A stretch of 64,000 bases of DNA, from the NCBI GenBank assembly GCA_934045905.1, contig OW203764.1, positions 22,811,109-22,875,108 on the forward strand, written 5' to 3'. Positions 12,191 to 26,202 of this stretch are shown one piece after another. Each line of letters starts with the position of its first letter. Position 1 is the first letter of the stretch. A model generated the notes under the pieces. The model was not told the origin of the DNA. It made no database searches and saw only the letters and a list, made by a program, of their open reading frames with translations. The position numbers and the translations under genes were made by a program. This stretch comes from Leuctra nigra. Lineage: Eukaryota; Arthropoda; Insecta; Plecoptera; Leuctridae.

Positions 12191-15100
12191 TGTTGAAGCT
12201 AGGTACTGTAATATATTTTACACCCACACTGTCGTCAAAGGAATACATCAGATTGAAATCCTTTCACAGCCGCTCTTGTTAATTTACAAAATGAATTGTG
12301 TTGCCAATGCTTTTAGGTCGATCAAGAATTTATATTCCCACAATTTCAATCATTTTTTATCGTGAGACGAAGTCGTAAACAAATAACACTTCATTTTCAT
12401 TAGTTTATCGAATGTTTTCCTTCGGATTTTTATTTTTCCCATTCGTTGACAAAGGATTTTTATTTTTCCAATGTGACAATTGCAACCTGATATACATAAG
12501 AAAAGAACGCGAATTTTCTCTCTGCAAATTGTATGCTTAGAGGGCTTCAGAACATACCGTGAATGTTAATGAAAGCTTTGTTTCTGTAATTAATTGAGAC
12601 ACCCGTTTCCTCGTTATTGATTTATATCCATGTAAATTAAATCAGATTATTTACCTGCACAAAGTGTTTTATATATAAATTAAAGTCTGTTAATTGATAC
12701 GAAAAGAAGTTGCATTCTCTTCCTATGATTCCATCAAGAACACTATTTTATATTGAACTTAGCGGGCCATGCCTGCACCTTGTAAAATGTGAGGCATCCT
12801 GTATAAGAAGGGAGGGGCTCACAACTCTCTTAAAGTGATTGGGCTGAGTGCCCTATTGTAATCATCCATACAAGACAATCCCATTATAGCGCCCCGACGC
12901 TGCTCTCACCGTACCGACGCCTATAACTTGACAATAACTTCTCGGGCGATATAAATCCCGATGGCATGAACCTAACCTGGCTCTCTGGACGGAGTAAAGA
13001 CAATGGAATCAGAAGATACGATCCGACAAACAATATGATTTACATGACATACATCGCGACAAACACTCCAAGTAATCATCTAATAACTTTGCTCTTCTCT
13101 TATGCTATGGAAAGAAACACACGAGTGTGGGATATATAGGAACTTTCGAGATAAATTGCTTCTTTTTGTCTTTAGTCTAGAATAAAGTGACGAGAAATCG
13201 TATTCAGTAACTAATTCTTTGCAGTGTCGTGAGATATCTATCGTGTCGTGTCGATAACATTTCGTTGACGATGATATCAAAGGAAACTAAATGTAAACTA
13301 AATTACAGCTGGCAGATGAGAATAAGACTAATTTCAGTTTAAATGCACTTTATAATCGATTTTACAAATCTGTACCACAGTTGCTTACGTCACGATGTCC
13401 ATTATTCTTGAAGCGAGTTCAAAAACCACTAATTCTGTTTTCATCAATTCTTATTTGTGTTGGTGACTCCAGTATATTGAAAGAGAATACTTAAAATATA
13501 AATATATTTGTAGACTTCAGTTAATTTGTAATTGATAGAGCTTGATTATATGATTCCAAAAATTTACAACGTAAAAAAACCAAGACAATGGACAGAAATG
13601 GACAGAGGTACAGAAATATTAGTAGGAGGTCTTAAGTGGCTAATAAGTTATCAATTAAACATTAAATCAATCACTTAAATCCTTATAAGAAATTATGTAA
13701 GTATGATCTAGCGAAACATCTGTGCATTAAGTCTTTGGTTATGTTGTGCTTTATATAAATTGTTCCACCCTTTACGTGTACCTCCATTCACCGAACGGTG
13801 CCATATGCAGATTGTAAACACCTGCTCTTTACCAACTGTGAAATTACTTTTCTTATAACTGTCACGATCATATGAAATTCCGTGGTGGAAATTTCTTAAA
13901 AATCTCCTGGATCCTGAAATCTGTCTTGAGCGGCAGTGCAATGTGCTGGGAACAGTCTGAAAGTAAGCGTGAATATTCCGCTCAGTCGAGTGGACGAAAT
14001 CTACTGAGCCCCACTGCATTGCTGTATATTTCACCGTCGGTGCATTTAACTAAATACAATCGCGTTAAAATATCTTTATAGGAACAGGTTTCAGACTAAT
14101 TAAGTTGTATCTCGCGAAGTGAATTCAAAATACAATTCATTTCAGAATCAGCGGAGCTCGTTTTCAGCTACAAAGAAACATTTCACACCAAAGATTCAAT
14201 TATTTCGGCCCTTCAGATGATTTTCATTTCGAATTAAGCAGGATTGAATTGAATTTTGCATTCATTAATAAATAACTTCCTTTACGGAAAACGCACAATG
14301 GAACACAAATAAAGAGACACCTGTATTTTATAGATACATTTCATTTTTATTCTATAAATACCTATGTGTTACTTTAAAGTTTGAGTAGATTTTCAAGAAT
14401 GCCATTAGGGCTGTATGAATATCTGTATAACTGGTTAATATATTGCCTAAAGCTAGCGTCTAACCATCGTTATCAGCTCAACATTATTGAAGCAAAATGG
14501 CTTTAGAAAGAACTACAAAAGCCTTGAAGCGTACATGCCGACTTGTATCAAGTGTATTAATAAAAGATGCATTTTTAAACGAAAATCAATATAGATATAT
14601 TCAGACATCATTGTGTGGTCGGAAGCTGGGGGTTTTCTTCTTCTCTTCTTCGGTTATCATATCTCTGCTTTATTCTAGTGTTATGCAGAAGATCTATCTC
14701 GATGAGAGCAGACTGCCTCGAGGGAGTAGCAGTTGATTTTATTTGATTGATTAGTTTGAAGGCTGTGTTGAAAGCATTCTCATAGCATAGTGCCAACTTT
14801 TGCAATACGATTTCTTTTACCTCAAAATACATCTTCATTATCATACAAATATATTACCTATTGTAAATACGGTGTTGTACGGCCAATAATTAAAAGGATA
14901 TTAGAGAAATATTGACTAATTTATAATCTGTACAATAAATAGTTTTAAATAAAGTAGATTTATTCCCCTATAAAAACAGAATTTTTATGGTTTTTTAATT
15001 ATATATTAATGCATCTTAATAAATTACCAAGTGTTAATGACGTGCTACAAAGTGCTGCTACAACGTTGCCAAATATCTTGCGTGTGTTGTGCCGGCATGC

Positions 15101-16438
15101 CCCACTCTCTACTGACCGTCGACATCAGATAGCGAAAGATTGTTGATTCTTTCTCTCTTTCTCATTCCCTCTTTCTCTCTAGCTCTCAACCAAAATGAAA
15201 ATAAATCCCTTTGCTAATAGGCCGGTACATGAATTTGCTATTATTTCCAAGGAAGAATGATATATATGGTAAACAGACAGAATCTGAGAATGCACTCTGG
15301 CGGTCTGATGGCGTACTATACCAGTAAAGTACGAGTGGGGGAGTGGGTGGGGAAACGGAACACAAAAAGCTACCTTCCAAATTTGACACCAACAATCTCC
15401 CTTGATGAGCGTCTCTGGCTCTTAACGAAGAATAAAGTGTTTTTCGCGTCAACTTTAGCGACAAGTTATGATTTCACTTAACTCCGTTGGGGTTGAACAG
15501 ATTTTATTTTTGATCCTTGAAATGGAGTTTCAATCCATCAAATATATTTTCATAAGACAAAAAAAAACTTTTCTTATTCTAAATGATAGACATTTTAGTA
15601 TCACTATAGAATTAAAAACGTCGTCGAATAAATTCATAATTGCATTAAAACGGCTAAGATAACGAAACTTTTAGGTTTACTTTTGGTCACGGTCGAGCTT
15701 ATTCGAATTCATCTACTGGATATAAAGTAGAGTGCAAAGGCCAAATGGCGACTTAACATGATTATTGCAACGCTGATTTTTCATTTGAGATATAATTTTT
15801 CTGCTAAACAAGTTTAGTATAACTGAATTTGAACCGAATGGGATAGACCAGCATTAAGTGCCTTTTTGATTGCGTTTTGAAGCGTGCAGCATGGAGTGTA
15901 TATGAACTAATAATACGAACGTTAAAAACTCAATTCAGCCTCATATTTTGCAGCCAACGCGGCTTAGCCCTAATGGCTTTTACCGCTCTTTCTGATGGAA
16001 CGACGGAAATGAATCCAAATGGATTATAGACACTTTAATTAAATCATGACTTGCCATGGAAATATAATTGTACGTTCGGAAAACATCAATCGATCTTGGA
16101 TTCATTTTCACACGCGCTTCTTAAATTTCATGGAAACAACCAACATAACTAATTATTCTGTTGACTAATAAACCATCACGGAAGACGAATTGTAGCACTG
16201 ACAACTTGTTTTGTTTTGTAATACAACCAGTAATTAATAAACACATTATATTACGAAGAGTATGTAATTATTCACCATAAACACATGCAACAACAGAATT
16301 TACATAATATGCATTAATTATAGAACGTTGACTTGAGTCTAAAATGCTCCAGGTTCGTCTCTAATGATCCCAATCACTCTCTTGAACGTTATTAGCCCTG
16401 AGTGAGCAAAACGCTTCGTTTCTGAGTGCAGTACTTAG
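12191..16438. other. non-coding stretch
   Basis: Frames of 60-108 codons are scattered and unrecognised. A pyrimidine-rich patch lies at about 15146-15186. I see no gene or mobile-element ends. Confidence 0.4.
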
Positions 16439-16480
16439 TCTGTACTCTGTACTCTGTACTCTGTACTCTGTACTCTGTAT
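16439..16480. repeat. heptanucleotide tandem repeat (TCTGTAC)6
   Basis: Six head-to-tail copies of TCTGTAC are present. Five are perfect and the last ends in T instead of C. The near perfection suggests a young or actively slipping repeat. Confidence 0.97.
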
Positions 16481-19400
16481 TATCGGGTGTATTGGGCCGC
16501 TTAGCTCTCAAAAACCACAAGAAACGTTGAACATGGAGGATACACAGTGGAGAGTCTAAGCTGTGTTTACATGATTCATTATTGGTGATTGGTACTCAAG
16601 AATGATATCAATTTAAAACAATCCGGAGAACTAAAGGCAACCTTTCCGACCTAACATATCAAACATAACCTCAACCCTTCCAATTTCACAGTTATTTGTG
16701 TCCTACTTCTTTCGTTATGTCGTTTCTCGGTCATGGCTAAATAATTAATTTTACAAAAAATTAAGTTCTCCTCAGTTATCGAAATAATTTACAGATGAGT
16801 AAGTAATGAAAACAATTACACTGTATCTCCCCAAATAGGAAGGATGTGCTGATTTTTTTCTCTTAAGTTGCCCAATAGTATTCTGACTTGTATCATGTAT
16901 TATGTTTTTAATATATTTCCATTCAATTTTCAATTTAGTGAACTTAAGTCAGAGCTTGATCTCTCTCTATAATAGGTATACATTTTAACAATATGACGTT
17001 ATAATGATATCCATTCTAACACAAAGAAGTACAATATAAAAATGTTTAAGGGGAAAATACATTTAACATGATTGGAAAAAAGAAAAGCCGTTCTACAATA
17101 AAATATCGTTTCTAAAAGCAATTATATCTTCCCAAGAAGAAAATTAATGATTACTTTTGGAACTCGCAATACGGCACAGTCTCGACCCTCCAGCACAGAA
17201 AGAATACGAAATCCTTCTAATGCAATGATCTTGCATCATTCTCTCAACCTCTTACTTATATCATTGAGTTATCTATAATCAATGCCTCAAGTCAACCTGA
17301 AAATAACCTAAAAGAAACGTGAAAGGAAAAAAGGAAATTATTTTTCCGAGGGCACGGGTCTTAATTAAGTTTTACGTTGCCGTCAAAGAAATATTGGATG
17401 GGATTTTAACGTCGAAAACAAGGCAAGAAAAGAAGAAGAGGCCGAACGAGGTCGTGGCTAACGAGGGAATTAGTTGTGCTTTGTCTTGCCGTGGGGGCCG
17501 AACACTCGGCGACAGATAATTAGCTCATCTGTACTTAGATAAGTTGGTGCAATCATTTTCTTCGGACACGTGGTGGGGTATTCTTTTGGATGGTGTTGGT
17601 GGTAAAGGACATTGACAAAACAAACTTCTCGGTGTGGTAGACTTGAGTTCGCATTTTTCGTGGAAGGTTCCGCAAGCCAAATGCTGGGATAGTTTCCAAA
17701 CTTAATAGGCTAAACTCACCGAATTCGTTCTACTGTTTCACCTCGTAATACCGTCTATAAAGGTAGACTTTCGTAAGATTTGACGAAAACTGAAGAACAC
17801 TAATGTCACAATTTAAAAAAATAATAATCAATTTTTCTCCTCTACACAATCTCTCCATTATTTGATAAATAGCTTTACAAACAAATTTGGCTAAGCCGTA
17901 TGAGAACCGTTAATATTTCAGAATGCTCACAATCTAAACTGGCGGCATGCTGTTTGCAAGTTGTCAAAAGCCAGCCTGATTTCATTCATATCGTTAAATA
18001 TTTATTGATGAAGAAACTAAAAGAAACAAGTAGGGTTATATTTGTTGAAATAACAGAGGTTAACTTCAAAGGAAGTTTTTTTTTTCATCCTCTGAAGTTG
18101 AACAATAATATTATTCTTGAACACACCTTTATTTTTGCAGTAGCTTCTTTGATTCTTTGATATATTCAAGGATAAACGATTCCATCGTCTCTCTGGTCTC
18201 AATCAGATCAATGATATTGCAATATTCAATCTAGTTATTTATAGATATTATAACAACAGCTTATTTACAAGTATACTCGTGTTTTTCCTCACACATCTGG
18301 AGCATAAGATTAAAGAATGTCTGCGGTAAAAGTCGTGCAATCTTATTCTCACGCTCGACAAAAGACGTAAAAAAGTATCAGTTCAATACTTGGAACTACG
18401 ACGTCGGTTGTCGGTCATTTCAATAACAGCGAGAGCGTCTGAATCTCACATTATCGTGGCGTCGCGGCGCTCCGAGTGAAAGGAACGACGCCTGTGTCTC
18501 CTTGAGCCGCGTTGTGAGGAGAAACCTATTCGACAGGCGGCGGAGTGGCAGGAAATAGCGCCAGATTATGCATCAAGACATTAGACGTAGCTACTAACAG
18601 AGCAAACAAAACAGGACCTGGTAACAAGAAAAAACAAACACTTTAAACGGTGTTTTTATGTCAATTATTTATTTGATAAGTGTTAGACACACTCCAGAAG
18701 CCGTTACTGACGTTTCGTCAATAAGCAATACGCACCAAATGATAGGTTCTGCTCAGAAGTGATCAATATTCATGTATTCAAAAATTGAAGTAATAGAATT
18801 GTCATGTTAGAATCAAAATTGCTTTTAACATTTCATAGCTCTGTGACACACGTCCTGATCTGACGCAGATCGAAGCTGAAATTAATAACTGTTAAAAGTC
18901 TGAACTGAGATTGCGAGTTAATGGGCTTCAATTGAGCATCACTTTGCCAGTCAGCTGTTCCTTGAAGGACACATTGGTAATATGTTTAACATTCTACGAC
19001 ATGTGAGTGATTTCCAGAGGTTTCGTGAAGCTTTTCTCCGACGAGAAATGTTAGCGGCTGAGACTGTATAACTCGTTCCTCGTCTTGAATCGTTGCGGAA
19101 ATTGCTTTTCAAATATTATAGAGGTTCTTCGCGCAACAAAACTGAAGTCCTTATATCTTGTCCGACCACCGTCTTTAAATGTAATTCCCGAATCTATTGC
19201 TATTTTGCTTCGAAATGCATTATCTTTTGACTCAATCATGGAACGTGAGCCGAAAAGTTTCCTGACTAGGGTAATTCTTTTCAGCTTCTCGGCTAGCGTG
19301 GCAAGTTTTTCTTGGGTTGCAGAGTTGAAGAAGCTCAAAGATTTCAACAGTCTTGCCGTTGAGGTGACTTAAAAGGGGTTCACAACTCGTTATTGCGTCT

Positions 19401-21410
19401 TATAGAGCCGTTGAATATTCAACGCAAGGAGACTTGAGAGTGTGATCCGCAATTTATTTTATCTTAAAACGGAATAAATAGTATTATAAGTACTGAAGAG
19501 CGCTAGAGGGGCAGGGGATTCAACACGTCTTAGTCTAATGAGTTTCGACTTTTCCAAATATAAGCAGAGACGGTTGGGTTAACATTTTCATAAGGAAAAT
19601 GGAAGAAATACTAAGTTTCTAGCCAGCAATTTGCCCATTTTGCCACATTTTCTATTTCAAGCTCTAAATATTCTTTACAAAACCTGTAGCTGGAAACCAA
19701 AATCGGAATTAAAAGTTTTTCCACAGTGTTCTTTAACACTTTTTTTCGTTGTACATTAAGACATTATTTTTTCTGATCGTCTTCATGTAACGACTCCAAA
19801 TTCAGCAAAATACTAATTAGAATTTAAGTCTGTCTATATATTTATCTTAGCAGAAATGTAAGCCGGGGTGGATAAGATTGTTTTACCAAAATACTGTTTC
19901 TAACATGTAGCTTTGCTGAAGTTTCTTCATGTATTGGCGACTTTAATGAGAAAACTGTCCAGCTTAGTAATTAAAATACGTAATACAAGCCTTTAGCAAG
20001 TTGGCTGCTTTTCCAGAGCTTCGCAAAGTACATATCGCTATTTGACTACGTGGTTTGCAGTGAGAGTTTCGATATAGGATTTGGCACTAAATTGTCGGAA
20101 GCCCTTGAGGGGTAGCAGCTTAAATTACTGGCGCTCCCTGTCCCACGTGGGTGCCTCGGTGGCAGGGGTGGCATTTCTCAGGAATTACCTGTGAATCCCA
20201 CAAACATTCCCTAAGAAGATAAAGAAGAAGCTCTTAAAATGCCTTCAATGACATAAATAGGGCTGAATTACCAGCTCACAAGAAGATAAAGTAGAATGTT
20301 TATTATCTACTTGGGAGAAACTTCTGAGAAGCATTCGATATGGAAATCGATTGCTAAAATTGCTTGTAAGAAGTCTCTTGGCTTTTCTCAATGCAATATT
20401 AATTAAACTTTATCGAAATAAGTGCCTAATTTATTTGAAATGATTACTTTTACGGTCGATAACTCATAACGAAAGTTAATTTACCTAAAAGACTCTTATT
20501 GAAGAACGTATAAAAAGTTTTACTTACTCAACTTTTGATAACTTAAAATAACATCGGGCATCATTGCAATTTTACGATCTATTTGGTCTTTGGTATATTG
20601 TATTTTACTCGTATTTGAAGTTGAAGTAAGCGTTCTTTTATACTTGAAAGTTATCAAATCTTCCCTTCTTTTCCAATCTACCTCGAAGTCAGCATCCTAT
20701 CGACCCTGGTTTAATAACATCTGCGGTGCGGCTATCGCTATAGCTACTGCACCACTCTTCCCGTTCTATAAATGCGATATTTTTCTATGTGAATTTCATG
20801 CAAAGTGGACACTAATATTGGATATTAAAATTCAAAGAGCATTGTATAACATACGTCTTGTGTCCCTGGCCGTCCGTCCCTTATGTCAACATTTTCAATA
20901 TTCAATTATAGAATGTTTGGTGCGCGCGGGGTGATCCTTGGAGGGCTGAGATCGAGCCCCGATAAAAGTTATATAAAATGAGGGACAATAAATCGTCGGA
21001 TATTGTTAGAAATATCGTGACACTGAGGAAGATTCATTTCTAGATGAAACTACTCTAACTGCCATCTTTTATTTAACTACTACACGTTCAAAGAAAGTTT
21101 TCAGTGAGACCAAAAACAAGACTAATGAATTGATCGCAAGTATAAACGACAGTAGGTACTGAAGTGTTACAAATTAGTGTCTATCATCGCAATATTGGCC
21201 GGGGAGAGATTCAATGACAGATGGTAGCTTGGTATGAGCTCAAATTAATTTATAATATTCTTTAGTTTGGTATCAAATTGTGGAACATAATCTAATGCAA
21301 TCTTGATATTTTCTTTGATAAACGTTTGCAAAGATATTCGGAAATAATCTCTGGACTACTGCTGGACATATTTGGCTGTATTGTTGTTGATTGTTACCTG
21401 TTCCATTGTC
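16481..21410. other. non-coding stretch
   Basis: No gene was recognised. A GC-richer block at about 18395-18575 stands out by composition. The 95- and 98-codon frames on opposite strands at 19051-19372 are mirror shadows of one another, and neither is recognisable. A patch at 20110-20215 looks like a decayed repeat rather than a gene. Confidence 0.4.
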
Positions 21411-21414
21411 TGTA

Positions 21415-21560
21415 TTGTGCATCACTCGCGGTGGTCGCCGTGCCTCCTCCTCCACCCCCGCCCCCGGCTCAAGGAGCTGCAGTGTAGCCAACCCTCAGGC
21501 GCCACATCTGCTCCGGGTGGTCATCCTCCTGCGCCACCTCAGCCCCTGCATAAAACAAAC
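21415..21560 (+). other. GC-rich Pro/Ala/Gly-coding island, candidate exon
   Basis: A CT-rich tract (about 21443-21470) is followed by CTGCAG (21475-21480), which is arranged like a splice acceptor. Downstream, one plus-strand frame reads GATSAPGGHPPAPPQPLH and stays open to the stop at 21624-21626. Such disordered composition is common in regulatory proteins. I see no convincing splice donor, and two other frames are also open, so this may only reflect GC content. Confidence 0.15.
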
Positions 21561-23659
21561 AATCTAGAACCATCGACACACTATCTCACTTCATTATTTA
21601 TCAGTGTATACGCAGCATCGAGCTGACATAAAACCTGCGCGCGTTGCTGTTGTCCATGATTATAATTACTTGCAAATGGTTGACTTTAATTAAATTTATT
21701 ATTTTTTTATTGTTGGCCGAACGGTCATCATGGAATGCAAAGACCACAGCCGTGAAAATAGTGAGAGGGGAAAATAGAAAAGAATGAAAATGTAATGTAA
21801 TATTTTGGACAGCAGCTGTCTCGTTTATCAGACGTGATTTTATGGTTCACGTCCAACAAAATCTAATGCAGTCAGGATTGGTATTCGCATGAAACAGCAG
21901 CCCACTATGCTTGGATGAATCGTGTGCGGGCGGTGGGCTTTAGATAACGCAGATGGTGCTCAAACTGACAACACTGTCCTCCGGAGTTACACTCAAACCT
22001 TGATAACTATTATTATACGATTAGAATATGACTGGAGTTTTCATGAAACCCTTCACACTTTTTAAACGAGTGGAAAATGTTATTTCATTCTCTACATTCT
22101 AGAGGATTATTTTGATGAGAAATAAATATCACTTTTGAACTCGTAACATCAAGCAATGTCTCGAGTTGAAATGTTTGATGAACTCTTAACTACATCTCAC
22201 ACTTCATTAAAATCTTCTAGCCAAATGAATAAAATCCAGCGAAACGATTGAGAAATGAGAGTTTTAACACCTTTTAGCACTTAGCTAATTTTATCCGAAG
22301 CAGCTGATTAAATAAACAGAAGACGGGTAGTTAATATTTTGGTGTCCATTAGTAACAGCAAACAAGATTACGTCAGTCGTTTTACGTTCAGGAGAATACG
22401 GCACCTCCACCAGTGTGTTGATGTTTCATAGCAAATAGTATGTTGAAAACATTCGAAAATACATCAAATCGATTATGGTGTAAGTCATTCCAAACGTGAA
22501 CGCGTATCCCAATATCTCAGTTCAGGAGTTTTTTCCCCAGAGATTTGAAATACGTCAAACAAAATGGACGCCCAATCATGTCTAGTTCCATTGCTAAAAG
22601 CAAAGCCAATCAAATAGATTTATCCTTGTTAACGTTTAGTTTTTGCTTTTGCAGAATAGAAAGGGATTTTGCGATGTGGTGTGAAGATAAACGCGAAGTC
22701 TAAATTAGCCATTTGGTTGAAATATCGTCGCTTGGTATCCAGTAAGCCGGGATATGTGTCAGTTAGCCGTATCTCTGGCGCACTGGAATCATGACAAAGT
22801 GCGGTACATTAGAGCGAGAGAGACAGAGAACATGATAGGGGGGCTGGAAAGAGAGCCCAAGGCGACAAGAAATTAATAATGTAAAAAGCTCATCATAATA
22901 AAAAGACAGCGATATTAGTACCAGTAAAAGAGGACTAAAAAGATATTGTACGTGTTTAACATAGGTGTTCGGTTAAAAATAACACGATAAAAAGGTATTT
23001 AAATATTTTATTAGTGGATTATAAGGGTGATTGTGCGTGGGAGGGGGTTGCTAGAAAGCTTGGTGTGGATGGAAGTGAGTGGGTGGGGAGGGGGGAGGAA
23101 TGAAAGCTATTCCATGTCTTCAAGTGTCAGTCCGATTTGGTCAAGATGTCAACCGAGAAAGCTTTTAAAACACACTTACACGGTTCCATATCTCCCTCGA
23201 GTACTGGCTACTATTCGTCCAAGAAACATTCCATTTCCTGTCTGCGGTCCGGAACGTGCACTGCAACTCATTCTTCAAACTTCTTATTTAGAATCGATAT
23301 TTTAAATATAAGTGCACGATTTTGATAAATAGTTTTTCCTTTAAATGCATTTGGTTGCGAATCCCGGAGGATTTGTGTAGCTATTCCATTAGTGGCAGTA
23401 GTCGCTGTGGAAGTGTCTGGTTTGACCGCTATAGAGTCGCATGGATGCAAGTGACTCTCTAACGCAGAGGTTTACATGGAAGACTTTTGTCAAATTCAAA
23501 TGTTAAACTCTACTGTGGACTGAGGTCTTTACAATTTGTCATTAATATATCCCCAAACGTCCTCTCATTAATAACTAAGGTCATGATTAGAATATATTAT
23601 TATGGTTTAACGGCGCGTCAACGACGAGGTTATATTGCGCACATTAATTCTTACTTTTA
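21561..23659. other. non-coding stretch
   Basis: No gene was recognised. A G-rich patch at about 23036-23100 is the only compositional anomaly. Confidence 0.4.
22399..22411 (+). promoter_or_regulatory. recurrent motif CGGCACCTCCAC(C), site 1
   Basis: This is an exact copy of a 12-mer also found at 24172-24183 (minus), 35781-35792 and 51669-51680 (minus). No factor is assigned. The flanks are not shared with the other sites. Confidence 0.35.
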
Positions 23660-23990
23660 ACTTTGTTGATCATAAGTGGAGGGGGAGGGGTCAACCTAAC
23701 GGGCCCGATCCGGGGGAGTCTGAAACTGGTGGGAAAGCCAGTTCAGAATGGGGACAGACCTGGGGGTGGGGGTTGGAGGCTCCGGGCCGGTGGGCCCGAT
23801 TTCACCATATCGAGGGGGGGGGGGGGGGGCGAGGGCCCCGCGAATTTGGGGAGGGCATGGCACTTGGTCGACCCTGGACTGCACTTAGTTGGGACCAACA
23901 AGTAATGTGAACCGGCCCCACAACCGCAAGGTAGCAGTCCGTCAAGGTAGCAGTCCATTGGTGAGGCTGAGGTCATAGTAGTACCTTCCC
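23660..23990. repeat. G-rich block with a 16-base G run, repeat-like
   Basis: This block is strikingly G-rich on the plus strand compared with the AT-rich surroundings. It contains sixteen consecutive G at 23814-23829 and an exact 14-base direct repeat (CAAGGTAGCAGTCC at 23929-23942 and 23944-23957). Frames of 60-91 codons are open on both strands because stop codons are scarce in such DNA. I interpret it as an inserted repeat of unknown family, not as a gene. Confidence 0.45.
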
Positions 23991-26202
23991 AAATCCCAAT
24001 TAATACACGAATCAAAAGAAATTATTGGCATTGTTTAGCCTCATAGATTGTAAGTGTACAACACAACGGAACGAGTCTCTGGTGTTTAAATAATTAAGAG
24101 TATTTCATTTTGTCATGATTATTCTCATCTCTCATTGAAAAGCTCTGTGAGTAAAAGCCCGGTCAAAGCGCGTGGAGGTGCCGGGTTTATCTCTTGAGCT
24201 GTCATCTGACGAGATATCCAAGAACAGCTTTAAACAAAGCCAATAACCACGTGATCTGTGGCTCAGCTCTGATATTACAACTTTTAACTGGAGGTACAAA
24301 TCCGCGAATATGGAGTTTTACAAATTGTTTTAATAATATTTCACACCATTAATTTTAACAAAGTTAATCAATGGCCGTTACTTCGTAGATGTAGTGGAAG
24401 AATAGACAAGGATGGACAAACCTTGAATCCGCTACGCGAGCATTTCTTTTCAACTTCTTGAACAATCGTACTTATTCCTTTTTATTTGCAGACATGGACA
24501 AGAACTTTAAATTCATACAACTGAGATAGAAAAGTCACAAGTTGATCACATCTCAATTTTTTTCATTTCAAAATAACTGTTTTCAGTGGAAATTAAAATA
24601 TTACGAGTCGGTGCTGATAACACTTGAATTGGCATCCAAATAATTTTGACTTTAATTTACTTCTGCATATTGCCTAATTCTATCGAACATAATTTTCTGC
24701 TGTTTACATTTGCAATGTAGCTTCTTGGCATGTCCATTCCTTATCAAAGAACGAAATATACCGCATCACGTTGGTCTTACAGTATTCACAATGTTTATTA
24801 ACAATATTAACAATGTGCAAGTACTTGTTAAGAACGGACTCAAAGTATAAACTATTCGGTGGAAACTGCACAATGCATATATTTGCCAGCCGCACCTAAT
24901 GAATTGATTATGGGATTTGTTCCATGCGGTTAGTTTGCTTGCGGTTGAATCTCGCATCCTAACTGTTTGTCTTGTTTTAATGATACCTCGTTATAAGACT
25001 CTGTATGTGTGTATGTGTGTGTGTGAGCTAACTCCGACCCATCCATTAAAACAAATTGACACCTGGTTTACTTGGTCGACGCCAGGCGTTGGCAGGGAGG
25101 GCGGAGGGCGGGGGAGAACTTGCCACGGGAAGCCGTCGGGAAGTTTCAGGGGTTGAAAACGGAGTCGCAACGTCTGGTGGGGAAGGATGTAGGTACGTGA
25201 TAATCGTGTAGTGAGTTGTCTCAAACGTGGAATGGATTTCATGGAAAAGTTTATAATGTTTCGGTTATAGTCGCATTTATTGTAAAATTTTCACTACCTA
25301 CCCTAAAAGTCGATCGTAATGTAGTTAATTAAGACAATACTATTCTATTAATCATATAATTTTAACAATATTCTTTATATTAGCCCCCCTCCCCCCGAAG
25401 ACTAGCTTAGACATTGTAGTAATGTGCGATATATTTGGCAATGCATAATAAATTAAAAAATTTAGAAGATTTCTCGCTAATACTTCATACCATACCAATC
25501 AGTTTGGACGTCTCCGATGTACGTAAGAGAAAAGAATAGTGTTACTGTTGTTTAAATATTTTCGCTATTGGTTCAGCAATACTATTTTCAATTACATTAT
25601 TGATATTACATTTAGTGTAAATATGCGGCATTTGCACACAAAAAGTAGCATACAAATTATTATTCTAGCAACAATGCCAACAAGTCGTAACAGATTACAT
25701 TGTCAGATTAAAATATTTGACTTATCACTTCCGATCAATATTACTTAAAGTGAGATTCCCTCGACATTACTAAAATAAATTGATACGTCATTGGTGCTCC
25801 CCCAGCATGAATATAAAACTTTCCTAATAACCTTAGTTTCTCGTCAACGATGGAGCATTTTCTTCGAAGAGGGAGGATGGTTGGTTTTAATCCCACCTTA
25901 AAGTTTAATTTTAAAAGGGTTTCGTTGTGAACTTTCCAACGGAAAACGGGACCAAAAATAATCACATCAATTAAATCTGCATACTTAATTTATTATAACG
26001 TTAATGAAGATGATTCTGCTCGTTTCTCATGATGTTACATTGCTACAGCATGGTTAGGAAGAACACGACACACAAAATTGTTCCTATATTTCAGTTTCTT
26101 GTCTAGTTTGGACACACGAAGTGATGTTATTTCGCTAAGGTCGATTAAAAAATTAACTCTTTATAATAAGTCAAATTTTTCATAGTTTGAACGGTTCAAA
26201 AG
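23991..26202. other. non-coding stretch
   Basis: No gene was recognised. A short TG-rich patch lies at about 25003-25024. The 17-mer at 25402-25418 resembles the outer arm of the hairpin at 7029. Confidence 0.4.
24172..24183 (-). promoter_or_regulatory. recurrent motif CGGCACCTCCAC, site 2
   Basis: Exact 12-mer on the minus strand (GTGGAGGTGCCG on plus). No factor is assigned. Confidence 0.35.
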
